Made by a program: the position numbers and the translations under genes. This document shows, piece by piece, positions 1 through 7,660 of a stretch of DNA of 64,000 nt (positions are counted from its first letter, which is position 1; each line of letters starts with the position of its first letter). The stretch comes from Propionibacteriaceae bacterium ZF39 (lineage in GTDB: Bacteria; Actinomycetota; Actinomycetes; Propionibacteriales; Propionibacteriaceae), in contig CP154795.1 of the NCBI GenBank assembly GCA_039565995.1, forward strand, positions 2,604,001 through 2,668,000, in the 5' to 3' direction. Below the pieces are notes generated by a model that worked only from the letters and a program-made list of their open reading frames with translations, did not search any database and was not told the origin of the DNA.

Positions 1-476
1 GGGTTCCAGGACGTCCACTGGATCATCTCGGTCAGCCACGGAATCCAGGAGCCGGTCATCAGCATCGGCTGCGCGGCGAGCGTCATCTGGTAGCCATAGC
101 TCGCCACCAGAACCAGTTTGCGGACCTGGTCGAGGTGCCTGAGCGTGTGGCCGATCGCCATGCCGCCACCCATGGACACACCCACGAGGTCATAGTCGTG
201 GAGGCCGAGCGTGTCGATGAACTCATCGACATAGGCCACCTGGTTCTCCATCGTGGCGTAGTTGAACGACCGCGGACTGCGGCCATAGCCCGGATGATCG
301 GGCGCGATGAGGTGATAGCCGCGCTCGGCGAGCAGCCGGATCGTCGGCCCCCAGGAGAGTTCGGCATTGTCGGCACCACCACCGTGCAGCAGGACCACCG
401 TGTGTCCCTCGGCCGGTCCGGCCTCCAGATAGGAGATCCGTTGACCACTCGGCAGCACGATCTGGTGGCGGTTCAT
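1..476 (-). CDS. Alpha/beta hydrolase (3' end beyond left edge)
   Basis: N-terminal 158 residues of a serine hydrolase of the alpha/beta fold; the C-terminal part with the catalytic His lies outside the window. Visible motifs are the oxyanion-type HGGG at residues 31-34, the DHPGYGRS turn at 60-67, and the nucleophile elbow G-V-S-M-G-G with Ser101. The substrate cannot be told from sequence. The ATG overlaps the stop of the SseB-like gene upstream on the same strand by 4 bp, so the two are probably one transcript. The fold is sure; the function is open (esterase, epoxide-hydrolase-like or C-C hydrolase). Confidence 0.85.
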   Translation of the reverse strand, partial: MNRHQIVLPSGQRISYLEAGPAEGHTVVLLHGGGADNAELSWGPTIRLLAERGYHLIAPDHPGYGRSPRSFNYATMENQVAYVDEFIDTLGLHDYDLVGVSMGGGMAIGHTLRHLDQVRKLVLVASYGYQMTLAAQPMLMTGSWIPWLTEMIQWTSWN

Positions 477-1054
477 CCGCGGGGCTCCTGTCGGTTGACG
501 CTGGGGTCAGTTTGTTCTTGTAGTGACTGGTGGGTAGCCAACCAGCCATAGGAGCCTTCCGCAAGGGCGACGAGCCGTCGACCCAGGGCCAGGTTCTCCA
601 GAAGCTCCCCGTCGATGGCCAACGGAGACGGGCCGGCGAAGTCGATCAGGATCGTGCCGGCGCTCGATTGCGCCGCGACGTCGGCCACCACATCAAGGGT
701 CGCGGGGACCGGTCGGGCCTTGGCATTCCAGGCCTGGAGAGCGTCGATTCCGGTGAAGGCCAGGACCGCGCGCTGGCCGTTGGCCTGCTCGAGCAGGACC
801 GCCGCCATCTCGGCGTGTCGTTCGGGATCGTGATGCATCGTTTCGTCGCCGGAGGCCATCAGCGGGACGAGCAATCGCGACAGGCACAGCTGAACAACTG
901 CGTCGAGATAGGTCTGCTGCCCGGGGGCCTCCACGGCCGCCGCGAGGGCCTCGCGCGTCTGTGGCGCAGGGCTGCCGTCGTCGTCGGCGTACTCCCCTGA
1001 ATATCCACCCAGACTACGATTCGCGCCGAATCCGGGAGGCAGGTCCTTGGTCAT
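473..1054 (-). CDS. SseB-family protein
   Basis: A 193-residue soluble protein. The centre (about residues 30-175) reads like the SseB N-terminal domain seen in many actinomycetes: ...MHHDPERHAEMAAVLLEQ..., then RAVLAFTGIDALQAW and GTILIDFAGPSPLAIDGELLENLA. The SseB name comes from an enterobacterial homologue; in actinobacteria the role is unknown. No signal peptide or membrane segment is visible. It overlaps the following hydrolase gene by 4 bp, which suggests translational coupling. Confidence 0.75.
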   Translation of the reverse strand: MTKDLPPGFGANRSLGGYSGEYADDDGSPAPQTREALAAAVEAPGQQTYLDAVVQLCLSRLLVPLMASGDETMHHDPERHAEMAAVLLEQANGQRAVLAFTGIDALQAWNAKARPVPATLDVVADVAAQSSAGTILIDFAGPSPLAIDGELLENLALGRRLVALAEGSYGWLATHQSLQEQTDPSVNRQEPRG

Positions 1055-1137
1055 AAAGATCGACCGTACACCTCTTCCGGCAAACCTCGGGGAGGTTCCG
1101 GATGGGCTCTCGGCCGATCACCTGACAGGCTGGAGAC

Positions 1138-1602
1138 ATGAATGTGCTGCTGCCGGTGTGCATCTCCCTGGCTGTCCTTGGTGTGGTGGTCGCCGCGCTG
1201 CTGTGGGTGCGGGGTCGCCGCGGTCGCGCCGCGCAGGCGTTCGGTTTCGGCGTTTTGCCGGTCGGTCTCTATCTGACCGGGCTGCTCGAACTGGTCTGGG
1301 ACGCCGGCGTGGCGCTGTCGCGCTGGGCCGGTCAGTTGGTGTTCAACCCTGCGGTCTGGGCCGGCGTGGGGCTGATCGGCGTCGCCGTCGTGTTGTGGGT
1401 GGTCGGCGGGTTGGTCGCCAGGCGTACGCCCGCCCGCAAGTCCGTCGAGTCCGCCCCGGACGCGCCGGCCGTGGGACGGGGCCCGCGGACGAAGAAGGCG
1501 CCGAAGTCCACCGGGGGCGCGACGAAAGCCGGAACCGCCGGCGCGGGCGTCGGCGAGTTCGACGACATCGAGGAACTCCTGCGCAAGCGCGGGATCGAGT
1601 GA
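1138..1602 (+). CDS. Small membrane protein with basic cytosolic tail
   Basis: Predicted 154-residue protein. Three hydrophobic segments are visible at about residues 2-24, 36-52 and 73-92. A Lys/Arg/Ala/Gly-rich, probably disordered tail ends in an acidic-amphipathic FDDIEELLRKRGIE motif. A GGAG ribosome site lies just before the ATG. I do not recognise a family with certainty. It is divergent from the SseB-like gene, and the roughly 80-bp gap between them would hold both promoters. Confidence 0.7.
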   Translation: MNVLLPVCISLAVLGVVVAALLWVRGRRGRAAQAFGFGVLPVGLYLTGLLELVWDAGVALSRWAGQLVFNPAVWAGVGLIGVAVVLWVVGGLVARRTPARKSVESAPDAPAVGRGPRTKKAPKSTGGATKAGTAGAGVGEFDDIEELLRKRGIE

Positions 1603-2185
1603 GCTCGCGCCGGCCGGGTGCACCAGATGTCGGGTGAGCTCACGTGGCGTGCTCCCGCAGTTGCCTGGGCCGAACGCTGGGACAGTGCCCCGCCAGGCGA
1701 AGCACCCGCGTACCCGTCTCCGCGATCAGCTTGCCCACGCCGAGTCAGCTCGCGAAACTTCTCCGCCTGTCTGGCTTGAGCTCCACTGACCCGAATCTGC
1801 GCCGGTTCAGCTTGCCCAAACGACGAGCACGATGCTGCCGCCGGAGTTGAGGCTTGAGGAGGTCGAAATCACATGATCCGGCCCCGATTCAGCGCGCGTT
1901 CCCGGCAGTCAGCGCCTCTTTCCCGCTTGGGCTTGCCCTATCTCGGCCCCAGAATCCATCTAGCTTGCGCTAGCCGACTCCGCCCCCGGTGCACGGGGCG
2001 CTCAAGACGCGAAGGCAAGCTGGGTGGGATGGGCCGCAAGCTCAAGACGTTGACGCGAGCTGAAGAGAGAAAAACGAGCTGATCGAGCGAGCCGGACTCA
2101 GCCAATAGGCCACATGGACGCATGCGACCCCAAGTCGGCCCGCCGGCATCGTCTATTCCGCCCGGAGGTCGTCCGTCTCCAGAGA
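1603..2185. repeat. Gene-free spacer with repeated CAGCTYGC words
   Basis: No convincing gene is seen in this 583-bp spacer; the short open frames have poor codon use. It is instead rich in one word on both strands: CAGCTTGCC at 1727-1735 and 1808-1816 and inverted at 2014-2022, CAGCTCGCG at 1746-1754 and inverted at 2054-2062, and a longer TAGCTTGCGCTAG at 1961-1973. Very similar words recur in the other large gene-poor spacer (21.43-21.78 kb). The function is unknown. Confidence 0.45.
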
Positions 2186-2650
2186 TCAGGCCTGGGGTGA
2201 CCAGTACGCCTGGAGCTCGCGCAGGCGCCTGACGGATTCGTGCGCGCGCTGGCCATCGGTGGACTGGATGCCGATCATCTGCCGGCGTACGGGATCGTCC
2301 TCGGTCCCGGCGAGCGTCACGTAGGCCCACGGGTCACCGTGGCGATATTCGATCCGGCCCACTTCGGCCCAGCTCAGGCGTCGGGTCGAGATGGCGTTGC
2401 GAATGCGGAGACCATCCTTGTCGGCCACCACAATGCTCATGCCGAGCCCCATCATGAAACCGATCAGCACACCGGCGATGATGATGAGGGTGGCGACCTG
2501 GAACCAGTTGAACTGCGCCCGGATGTGGGCATCGAGTGCGAACCAGCCGATGATCATGCCAACCACCAGCACGACGCTGAAGCCGATGGCCCAGATCAGC
2601 AGGTTGCGGCAGCGGAAAACTTCCGGCCCCGTCGGGGCTCCCCCGCTCAC
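2186..2650 (-). CDS. PH-domain (bPH) membrane protein
   Basis: About 154 residues. Two membrane spans near the N-terminus (roughly residues 17-36 and 51-71) precede a bacterial PH-like domain: IVVADKDGLRIRNAISTRRLSWAEV, then YVTLAG. The chosen GTG overlaps the hisG stop codon (GTGA), the usual coupling signal. An ATG nine bases upstream (2659) is the alternative start. PH-domain proteins of this type commonly follow hisG in actinobacteria, but their role is not established. Confidence 0.75.
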   Translation of the reverse strand: MSGGAPTGPEVFRCRNLLIWAIGFSVVLVVGMIIGWFALDAHIRAQFNWFQVATLIIIAGVLIGFMMGLGMSIVVADKDGLRIRNAISTRRLSWAEVGRIEYRHGDPWAYVTLAGTEDDPVRRQMIGIQSTDGQRAHESVRRLRELQAYWSPQA

Positions 2651-3507
2651 AGCCGGCATGCGGCGATATCGGTGACCAGGATCGCGCGGGCGCCGAGCTC
2701 CCACAGATCGTCCATGACGGCCTGGGCGACCGAGCGCTTGACCATGGCGCGCACGGCAACCCAGCCTTCGCGCGCCAGCGGCGACACGGTCGGGGATTCG
2801 AGGCCGGGGGTGACTTCGGAGGCCCGGTCGACGAGCTCCTCCGGGCAGTCGTAGTCCATCATCACGTAGTTGCGGGCGACGAGTACGCCGGACAGCCGGC
2901 GCTGCAACAGCGCGAGACCGTTCTCGCTCGGGGTGTCCTCGCGCTTGATCATGATGGCTTCGGATTGGAGGATCGGCTCGCCGAAGACATCCATGCCGGC
3001 CTGCCGGAGCGTACGCCCGGTCTCCACGACGTCAGCGATCGCATCCGCCACACCCAGCCGGATCGCACTCTCGACCGCGCCGTCGAGCTTGATCAGACGC
3101 GCCTCGATGCCGCGCTTGGCCAGGTCGGCCTTCACGAGACCCGGATAGGACGTGGCGATGCGCTTGCCCTCGAGCTCGGCGATCTCCCACTGGTGGTCGG
3201 CGGGCGCGGCGTACCGGAAACGCGTCGCACCGAACCCGAGCGGCATCACTTCCTGGGCCGCAGCACCGGAGTCGAGCAGCATGTCACGGCCGGTGATGCC
3301 GACGTCGAGCGTGCCCTCCCCCACATAGACGGCGATGTCGCGGGGGCGGAGGTAATAGAACTCCACGTGGTTGGGCACGTCGGTCAGGACGAGTTCCTTG
3401 GAATCCGAACGCTGGCGATAGCCAGCCTCGCGCAGCATCTCCTGCGCGGCTTCGGACAACGATCCCTTGTTGGGCACGGCGATCTTGAGCAGGGGCCGGT
3501 CGTTCAC
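2647..3507 (-). CDS. hisG: ATP phosphoribosyltransferase HisG (long form)
   Basis: Catalyses the first step of histidine biosynthesis: ATP + PRPP to phosphoribosyl-ATP. The 286 residues match the long HisG form, with two periplasmic-binding-like lobes and a C-terminal regulatory domain of about 80 residues that binds histidine. Recognisable stretches are LLKIAVPNKGSLSEAA at the start, DIAVYVGEGTLDVGITGRDML, and the C-terminal VMDDLWELGARAILVTDI. The start is a GTG (VNDRPLLK); the longer open frame upstream only shadows hisE. It lies 29 bp after hisE. Confidence 0.95.
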   Translation of the reverse strand: MNDRPLLKIAVPNKGSLSEAAQEMLREAGYRQRSDSKELVLTDVPNHVEFYYLRPRDIAVYVGEGTLDVGITGRDMLLDSGAAAQEVMPLGFGATRFRYAAPADHQWEIAELEGKRIATSYPGLVKADLAKRGIEARLIKLDGAVESAIRLGVADAIADVVETGRTLRQAGMDVFGEPILQSEAIMIKREDTPSENGLALLQRRLSGVLVARNYVMMDYDCPEELVDRASEVTPGLESPTVSPLAREGWVAVRAMVKRSVAQAVMDDLWELGARAILVTDIAACRL

Positions 3508-3536
3508 GGTCGATCCAATCGTGCGTTGTCGGTGGC

Positions 3537-3800
3537 TCAGAGGTAGCGATAGACGTCGTCGGGCTCGAGGTCGAGCGCGATCATCATCACCTGCAGGTGA
3601 TAGATCAGCTGGCTGATTTCTTCGGCGGCTTCCTCGCGGGACTGGTATTCCGACGCCATCCACACCTCGGCCGCCTCTTCGACGATCTTCTTGCCGATGT
3701 GATGGACGCCCGCGTCCAGGCGCTTGACGGTAGACGATCCCTTCGGACGCGTCTTCGCGATCTCCGTCAGCTCGGCGAACAGGCCATCGAAAGTCTTCAC
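3537..3800 (-). CDS. hisE: Phosphoribosyl-ATP diphosphatase HisE
   Basis: Removes pyrophosphate from phosphoribosyl-ATP, the second step of histidine synthesis. The 87 residues form the all-alpha MazG-like fold. The metal-binding helix pattern is [13 protein letters not shown]...[18 protein letters not shown], and the C-terminal DVYRYL is typical of actinobacterial HisE. The start is GTG. It stands as a separate gene, not fused to HisI, and directly precedes hisG, so both early enzymes are made together. Confidence 0.95.
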   Translation of the reverse strand: MKTFDGLFAELTEIAKTRPKGSSTVKRLDAGVHHIGKKIVEEAAEVWMASEYQSREEAAEEISQLIYHLQVMMIALDLEPDDVYRYL

Positions 3801-3870
3801 GTTCCCCCACCCTAATCTGATTTTCCGACTTCGTCGGACGGGGACGACCCCCGGACCTCGGGCGGTTGGG

Positions 3871-5115
3871 TCAGTCGGTCAGGCGTACGCCCAGCAGCGC
3901 GTCGGCCAGGTCGGCGATCAGGCCGGGGGCATCGGAGTCGTCACCGTCGATGGTGAGCGACGCAGCGGCCCAGGTATCGATGGCAGCCAGGGCACGCGGG
4001 GCGTCGAGGTCGTCGGCCATGGCGGCGCGGACCTCGGCGATGGTCTCGTCGGCCGGGAGCGCGGACGACAGGCGGGTCGCCTGATGCCATGCGTCGAGAC
4101 GGCGTTCGGCGTCGGCGAGGAGTTCTGCGGTCCAGGACCAGTCACTGCGGTAGTGGTTGGCGAGCAGCGCGAGCCGGATCGCCATCGGGTCGACGCCGGC
4201 GGCCCGGAGCTTGGAGACCAGGACGAGATTGCCCTTGGACTTGGACATCTTCTCGCCGTCGAGGCCGACCATGCCGGCGTGGACGAACGCCTTTGCGAAT
4301 GGTTCGCCGGTCGCCACGACGGCCTCGGAGGCGCTCATCTCGTGGTGCGGGAAAGCGAGGTCGGACCCGCCGCCCTGAACGTCGAAGGTGGTGCCCAGAT
4401 AGTGCTCGGCGATGGCCGCGCACTCGATGTGCCAACCCGGACGCCCACGACCGAAGGGGCTCTCCCAGGCCGGTTCACCGTCTCGCTCGAGCTGCCACAC
4501 GAGGCAGTCCAGCGGATGGCGCTTGCCTTCGCGATCGGGGTCACCGCCGCGCTCGGCGAAGATCTTGAGGGCCTCTTCCTCGTCAAGGCCAGCGACACTG
4601 CCGAAGTCAGGGTCGGAGTGAACCGCGAAATACCAGTCCTTCGGCTCCTGCTCGAGCTGATAGACGGCGTCGGGGCCGAATTTCTGGAGCAGGTCGGTGA
4701 CCAGCGGGATCGACTCGACCGCGCCGATGTAATGCGCCGGCGGAATGACATTGAGCGCGACCATGTCGGTGCGGAACAGCTCGGTCTGATCCTCGGCCAG
4801 CTCGACCCAGTCGAGGCCGCGGTCGTTGGCGCGCTCCAGCAGCGGATCGTCGACATCCGTGACGTTCTGGACATAGTGGACATCGAGGCCCTGATCGCGC
4901 CATACGCGATGGAGCAGGTCGAAGCTCACATAGGTGTTGGCGTGGCCCATGTGGGTCGCGTCATAGGGCGTGATGCCACAGACATAGAGCCGCGCGGTGC
5001 CCGAATCCGGGCCGACCTGCTGCAGATCCCCGCTCTCCGTGTTGTGCACCCGGACCGGATCGAAGCCGTCGGGCCGAGGGAGGGAGGGAACCTGGGGAGC
5101 CTGCCATGCGCGCAT
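3871..5115 (-). CDS. mshC: Mycothiol ligase MshC
   Basis: Joins cysteine to GlcN-inositol with ATP during mycothiol synthesis. It is 414 residues and related to cysteinyl-tRNA synthetase but without the tRNA-binding domains. Visible are Cys46, the HIGH-type HMGH at 55-58, WHIEC (Cys232), FPHH (256-259) and KMSKS at 289-293; the first three sites supply the zinc ligands. The start [13 protein letters not shown] is the standard MshC N-terminus. In many actinomycetes it lies next to the SCO1664/DUF3090 genes; here an island separates them. Confidence 0.95.
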   Translation of the reverse strand: MRAWQAPQVPSLPRPDGFDPVRVHNTESGDLQQVGPDSGTARLYVCGITPYDATHMGHANTYVSFDLLHRVWRDQGLDVHYVQNVTDVDDPLLERANDRGLDWVELAEDQTELFRTDMVALNVIPPAHYIGAVESIPLVTDLLQKFGPDAVYQLEQEPKDWYFAVHSDPDFGSVAGLDEEEALKIFAERGGDPDREGKRHPLDCLVWQLERDGEPAWESPFGRGRPGWHIECAAIAEHYLGTTFDVQGGGSDLAFPHHEMSASEAVVATGEPFAKAFVHAGMVGLDGEKMSKSKGNLVLVSKLRAAGVDPMAIRLALLANHYRSDWSWTAELLADAERRLDAWHQATRLSSALPADETIAEVRAAMADDLDAPRALAAIDTWAAASLTIDGDDSDAPGLIADLADALLGVRLTD

Positions 5116-5402
5116 GGGCGTGAGCCTACAGAGCGCCGCTGATATCAACTGAAATCGTTCCGGCGGCTGGTCTTGGGTAAGCCGCCGCCAAGAAGAACGG
5201 CCATATCAGATTTCACCTGCCGTTGACAGTTGCGGCTGATGCGATCCCGACGCCCCAGGAGCGCGGTGAGTGCGGCGAGGAGAAACCGCCACCCCCACCC
5301 TTGTCGTGCTGCTCACCCTGTTCACGCGCCCAGTTTCGTGGCTGCATGCCAGCACCTCGTGACGAAAGCCAAACTCCGCCCCATCACAGGGTGACACGCC
5401 AG
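5116..5402. other. Spacer upstream of mshC, left edge of the island
   Basis: No gene is seen. A hairpin with arms GGCGGCT (5162-5168) and AGCCGCC (5180-5186) lies about 50 bp upstream of mshC, where its promoter or leader would be. The left boundary of the accessory island must lie in this stretch, because mshC is a core gene and 5403 onward is accessory. No attachment-site repeat was found. Confidence 0.4.
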
Positions 5403-5741
5403 TCAGACGAAGGGGCTATCGAAGATGTCCGCCTGATTCTCGTCGACCCGACAGGCTGATGCCACGACGTAGTAGCTGGCCCCCTCCGAAACCAACACGA
5501 AGAGGCGTTCGGGCAGGATGACTGCGCCCACACACGCCTTCGCCTGGAGCTCGTCGTCGACTCGGCCCTCTCTAACTGACAGCCCTCGCATCATCCGCGG
5601 GCAGCCGATGTACTCGACCCCATCGAACAACACATCGACATTGGTTTGCTCCTCTGGCCCCATTGGGCTCCGGATCAGCAACGAACCATGGCTGACCCGG
5701 TACTCCCAAAGTTGGAAGCGCCGCTGCGACTCGAGCCTCAT
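5403..5741 (-). CDS. Putative immunity protein, third cassette
   Basis: A 112-residue soluble protein beginning MRLESQRRFQLWEYRVSHG and containing LLIRSP and NVDVLFDGVEYIGCP. I recognise it only as an actinobacterial hypothetical-protein type. The immunity role is inferred from context: its ATG overlaps (ATGA) the stop of a remnant frame that carries the same L-ATHKPGTGR junction found at the metallopeptidase toxin at 7.3 kb. The gene order toxin tip then immunity, both on the minus strand, repeats three times in this region. Confidence 0.6.
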   Translation of the reverse strand: MRLESQRRFQLWEYRVSHGSLLIRSPMGPEEQTNVDVLFDGVEYIGCPRMMRGLSVREGRVDDELQAKACVGAVILPERLFVLVSEGASYYVVASACRVDENQADIFDSPFV

Positions 5742-5962
5742 TCGAACGGGTTTCCCACGCGCTGGCCGCCCTTCCAGAACCCCAAGTTCGGATAAGTGTT
5801 CGACCGGATCTGCAATAGCTCCCAGTCCGTCGCACCGCCCCCCGCCGCTGGCCGCTCGAGTGATGCTCTCGCGGATTGTCGAGTGCCGCTGGCGAATTCT
5901 CGTCCGGTGCCTGGTTTGTGGGTGGCGAGGATGAGGCGAAGCGGATCGGCACTCGGACTCCC
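5738..5962 (-). pseudogene. Displaced toxin tip remnant, third cassette
   Basis: An open frame of 74 codons without a good start codon. It begins just after the stop of the preceding small gene and ends by ATGA overlap with the 5403-5741 gene. It encodes LRLILATHKPGTGRE, then a Ser/Ala/Arg-rich stretch and an end WKGGQRVGNPFE. The ATHKPGTGR segment matches ATRKPGTGR in the 6926-7438 protein, and the DNA matches over 38 bp. I read it as the C-terminal end of a polymorphic toxin whose body is missing; the toxin activity is unknown. Confidence 0.5.
5900..5937 (+). repeat. Cassette junction repeat, copy A
   Basis: 38-bp copy that differs from 7316-7353 at three positions. On the minus strand it encodes the L-ATHKPGTGR junction of the remnant toxin tip. 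The two copies are in direct orientation, so recombination between them would delete or exchange the intervening cassettes. Confidence 0.8.
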
Positions 5963-5967
5963 TCAGG

Positions 5968-6234
5968 TCAAACACTCTGATTTCCCTCGAGCACATCGCG
6001 AATCAAGTCTGCATTCTTACGGTAAAAGGACTTAAAATGTCCTAAACAGCCCTCGGCCCAGCTTTGAATTCCGTCAAACTCATCCTCCTTCAGGACTGAC
6101 GCATGGCCATCAACAAGAATTCCACAGTCACCTCTGGAAATATCACAAAAGAAAGTGATGGCTCCATCTTCAACCCACTGAAATGTGGCACAAACCAAGA
6201 CGTCCTCATCAGCAGCCGGATCTCCTCTTTTCAT
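5968..6234 (-). CDS. Putative immunity protein, second cassette
   Basis: An 88-residue acidic protein (MKRGDPAADEDVLVC..., ending LIRDVLEGNQSV) with noticeably lower GC than the core genes. The chosen ATG shares its A with the TAA of the upstream small gene (TAATG), the same junction as the metallopeptidase/partner pair at 6926. A start 20 codons upstream (6294) is possible but would overlap the upstream gene by 61 bp. The family is not recognised; the immunity role is inferred from position and size only. Confidence 0.5.
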   Translation of the reverse strand: MKRGDPAADEDVLVCATFQWVEDGAITFFCDISRGDCGILVDGHASVLKEDEFDGIQSWAEGCLGHFKSFYRKNADLIRDVLEGNQSV

Positions 6235-6440
6235 TATGAAGCATTGATCCAAAAGGGAAAAACAGAATTGCTCCAATATCGGACTTCTGACCATAGCCCT
6301 GGAAGGGCTCCACGGACATCGTCCACCAACCGTTCGAGGTCAGCCTTTGCCAGCGGACCGAGCTTCGACCAGATAGTCTTTTTCTTAGGCAGCCTAATCG
6401 GGCTCGTCACAGAGCCCGTCAAGATATTTGAAATGGACAC
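6234..6440 (-). CDS. Small unknown gene, possible toxin-tip remnant of second cassette
   Basis: A 68-residue frame starting MSISNILTGSVTSPIR, with a basic KKKTIW and an amphipathic ADLERLVDDVRGALPG segment. It is coupled by TAATG to the putative immunity gene downstream. By analogy with its two neighbours it may be what is left of a toxin tip, but it does not carry the KPGTGR junction and has no recognisable catalytic motif. Between it and the next gene lies a short hairpin, CCCCG-N5-CGGGG (6463-6477), without a T-run. Confidence 0.35.
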   Translation of the reverse strand: MSISNILTGSVTSPIRLPKKKTIWSKLGPLAKADLERLVDDVRGALPGLWSEVRYWSNSVFPFWINAS

Positions 6441-6563
6441 TGCGGAGCACGCAGGAGTCTAACTCCCCGCCTATCGGGGAACCTCTAATTTCTCAGCGCC
6501 TGACCTCAGCATCCGCTCGGAAGCAGTATCCGCAGGTCCAATTTGGTAACACGCGCCAAGCCG

Positions 6564-6926
6564 TCAGACCCCGGTCTCCCGACCTTTCACCTGAGGAAGG
6601 CTCCCATCTGCCCATAACGCATCCAGCCGACCAAAAAAACGATCCAGATCAGCTTCAACGTGTTCCCTCTCCTCGCCTGTCAAGTGATCTAGGGGATCCG
6701 GAAGAGCCCACGCGGGCTCCCAATACGTCTGCCCGTAGTAGTGGCGACAAGTGCTGCACCAGACGTAAATGTACGCAGTCTCTCGCCGGAATGTCCCTTT
6801 GCAGCGGTACCACCGAAGTGTGGATGCTCCGCACGATGGACATTCGCGAGCGGCCGAATCGACCCCTTCTTCGGGGAGATCGAACGATTCCCCGGGCGCC
6901 AGCCAAAAATTCTTCCAGCCCCGCAT
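6564..6926 (-). CDS. Putative immunity protein with zinc-knuckle Cys pairs
   Basis: A 120-residue protein with two CxxC pairs, Cys29/Cys32 (CPSC) and Cys57/Cys60 (CSTC), spaced like a zinc ribbon, plus an acidic C-terminal helix (GEEREHVEADLDRFFGRLD). Its ATG overlaps the TAA of the metallopeptidase-type toxin gene by one base (TAATG), so the two are translationally coupled. A small partner gene directly after a toxin tip is the standard arrangement for immunity proteins of polymorphic toxins. The family is not named here. Confidence 0.65.
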   Translation of the reverse strand: MRGWKNFWLAPGESFDLPEEGVDSAARECPSCGASTLRWYRCKGTFRRETAYIYVWCSTCRHYYGQTYWEPAWALPDPLDHLTGEEREHVEADLDRFFGRLDALWADGSLPQVKGRETGV

Positions 6927-7438
6927 TATCGATTCCTTCGGTGATATTCTTCCAACTTCTTCATAGCATACTCTTCCGCAGCCCTCTCGCTTCCCGTATG
7001 CCCAAAGGCCTTGTAGCTATTAGCGTGGTGAATCTCATGAAATATGGTAGTGATTGCGTTGTCCATATCCCTCAGCGCCAAGTCAGAAATCTGAATAACT
7101 GCCCTGCCGTTGACGATGCTTGTCGCTCCATACGCCGAATTCCCTGCTCCGTCCACGATTGTCGGTGTGTGCGATATATCATATCCGGCCACGCTCATGC
7201 GGCAACGACCCAGACATTGTTTGACTTTCTTGAGGGTAACGGCCGGACCAGCCTGACCGCCTGGCGCCAACTGAGAAACTCCCCGAAAGACTGTTCGCCC
7301 CCCGTTGGCGGCTTGTCGTCCGGTGCCTGGTTTTCGGGTGGCGAGGGTGAGGCCGATTTCGGTGCCGAGTTCGGCGCGGGCGCGGGCGATGTCGCCGTCT
7401 TGGCCTTGGAGTGCGATGGCGCAGGCGTACACCATCAC
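6926..7438 (-). CDS. Polymorphic-toxin C-terminal tip, metallopeptidase type
   Basis: A 170-residue frame whose last third is a zinc-metallopeptidase-like domain. HEIHH (HExxH) lies at residues 134-138, with a likely third ligand in the following helix GSERAAEEYAMKKLEEY (Glu151, Glu155 or Glu156). Before it comes GNSAYGATSIVNGRAVIQISD, typical of peptidase-fold toxin tips as I know them. The N-terminal 50 residues (GLTLATRKPGTGRQAANGG) carry the junction segment shared with 5.9 kb. No secretion or delivery domain is present, and eight bases upstream the IS3 element begins, so this is an orphan tip. The start (GTG 7438 or ATG 7435) may not be native. Confidence 0.65.
   Translation of the reverse strand: MMVYACAIALQGQDGDIARARAELGTEIGLTLATRKPGTGRQAANGGRTVFRGVSQLAPGGQAGPAVTLKKVKQCLGRCRMSVAGYDISHTPTIVDGAGNSAYGATSIVNGRAVIQISDLALRDMDNAITTIFHEIHHANSYKAFGHTGSERAAEEYAMKKLEEYHRRNR
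7316..7353 (+). repeat. Cassette junction repeat, copy B
   Basis: Direct copy of 5900-5937 with 3 mismatches in 38 bp, encoding on the minus strand the L-ATRKPGTGR stretch that precedes the metallopeptidase tip. Shared codons just before a variable tip are the expected substrate for tip swapping by homologous recombination. Confidence 0.8.
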
Positions 7439-7475
7439 GGAGATGTGAACCGCCCCGGGTTGCGTGGAGGGCGTG

Positions 7476-7660
7476 TTATCCCGGAACCGGCTGGTTCTGG
7501 GGGTTGACGGCAGCGTAATACGCCGCTTCGTACTCGGTGGGTGGGACGTAGCCGATGCTGCTGTGGAGTCGGCCGGTGTTGTACCAGTCGACCCACATCA
7601 AGGTCGCCAGTTCGAGCTCATCAACGGTCTTGAACGGGCCGTCGATCTTCACACACTCGG
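7476..7660 (-). pseudogene. IS3 transposase OrfB, C-terminal fragment
   Basis: C-terminal part of the integrase-type transposase: KIDGPFKTVDELELAT, then WVDWYNTGRLHSSIGYVPPTEYEAAYY, the usual IS3 tail. It was separated from its N-terminal part (9111-9867) when the IS256 element inserted after the codons for YKAECV. One of the two 12-bp target copies (7649-7660) lies at its broken end. Confidence 0.9.

Noticed and set aside
1644-2082. Two 68-69 codon frames in the repeat-rich spacer
   Set aside because: Codon use unlike the neighbours, no ribosome sites, and they are built largely from the CAGCTYGC repeats.
3724-5142. A 472-codon plus-strand frame opposite mshC
   Set aside because: No recognisable domain, and it covers exactly the conserved mshC coding sequence in antisense.
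5742-5996. A longer version of the 5403-5741 gene starting at 5996
   Set aside because: The extension runs over the junction repeat in a different frame from the conserved KPGTGR peptide; the ATG at 5741 overlaps the remnant stop as expected for a coupled gene.
6463-6477. Hairpin CCCCG-N5-CGGGG as a terminator in the cassette array
   Set aside because: Only five paired bases and no T-run on either strand; too weak to call.
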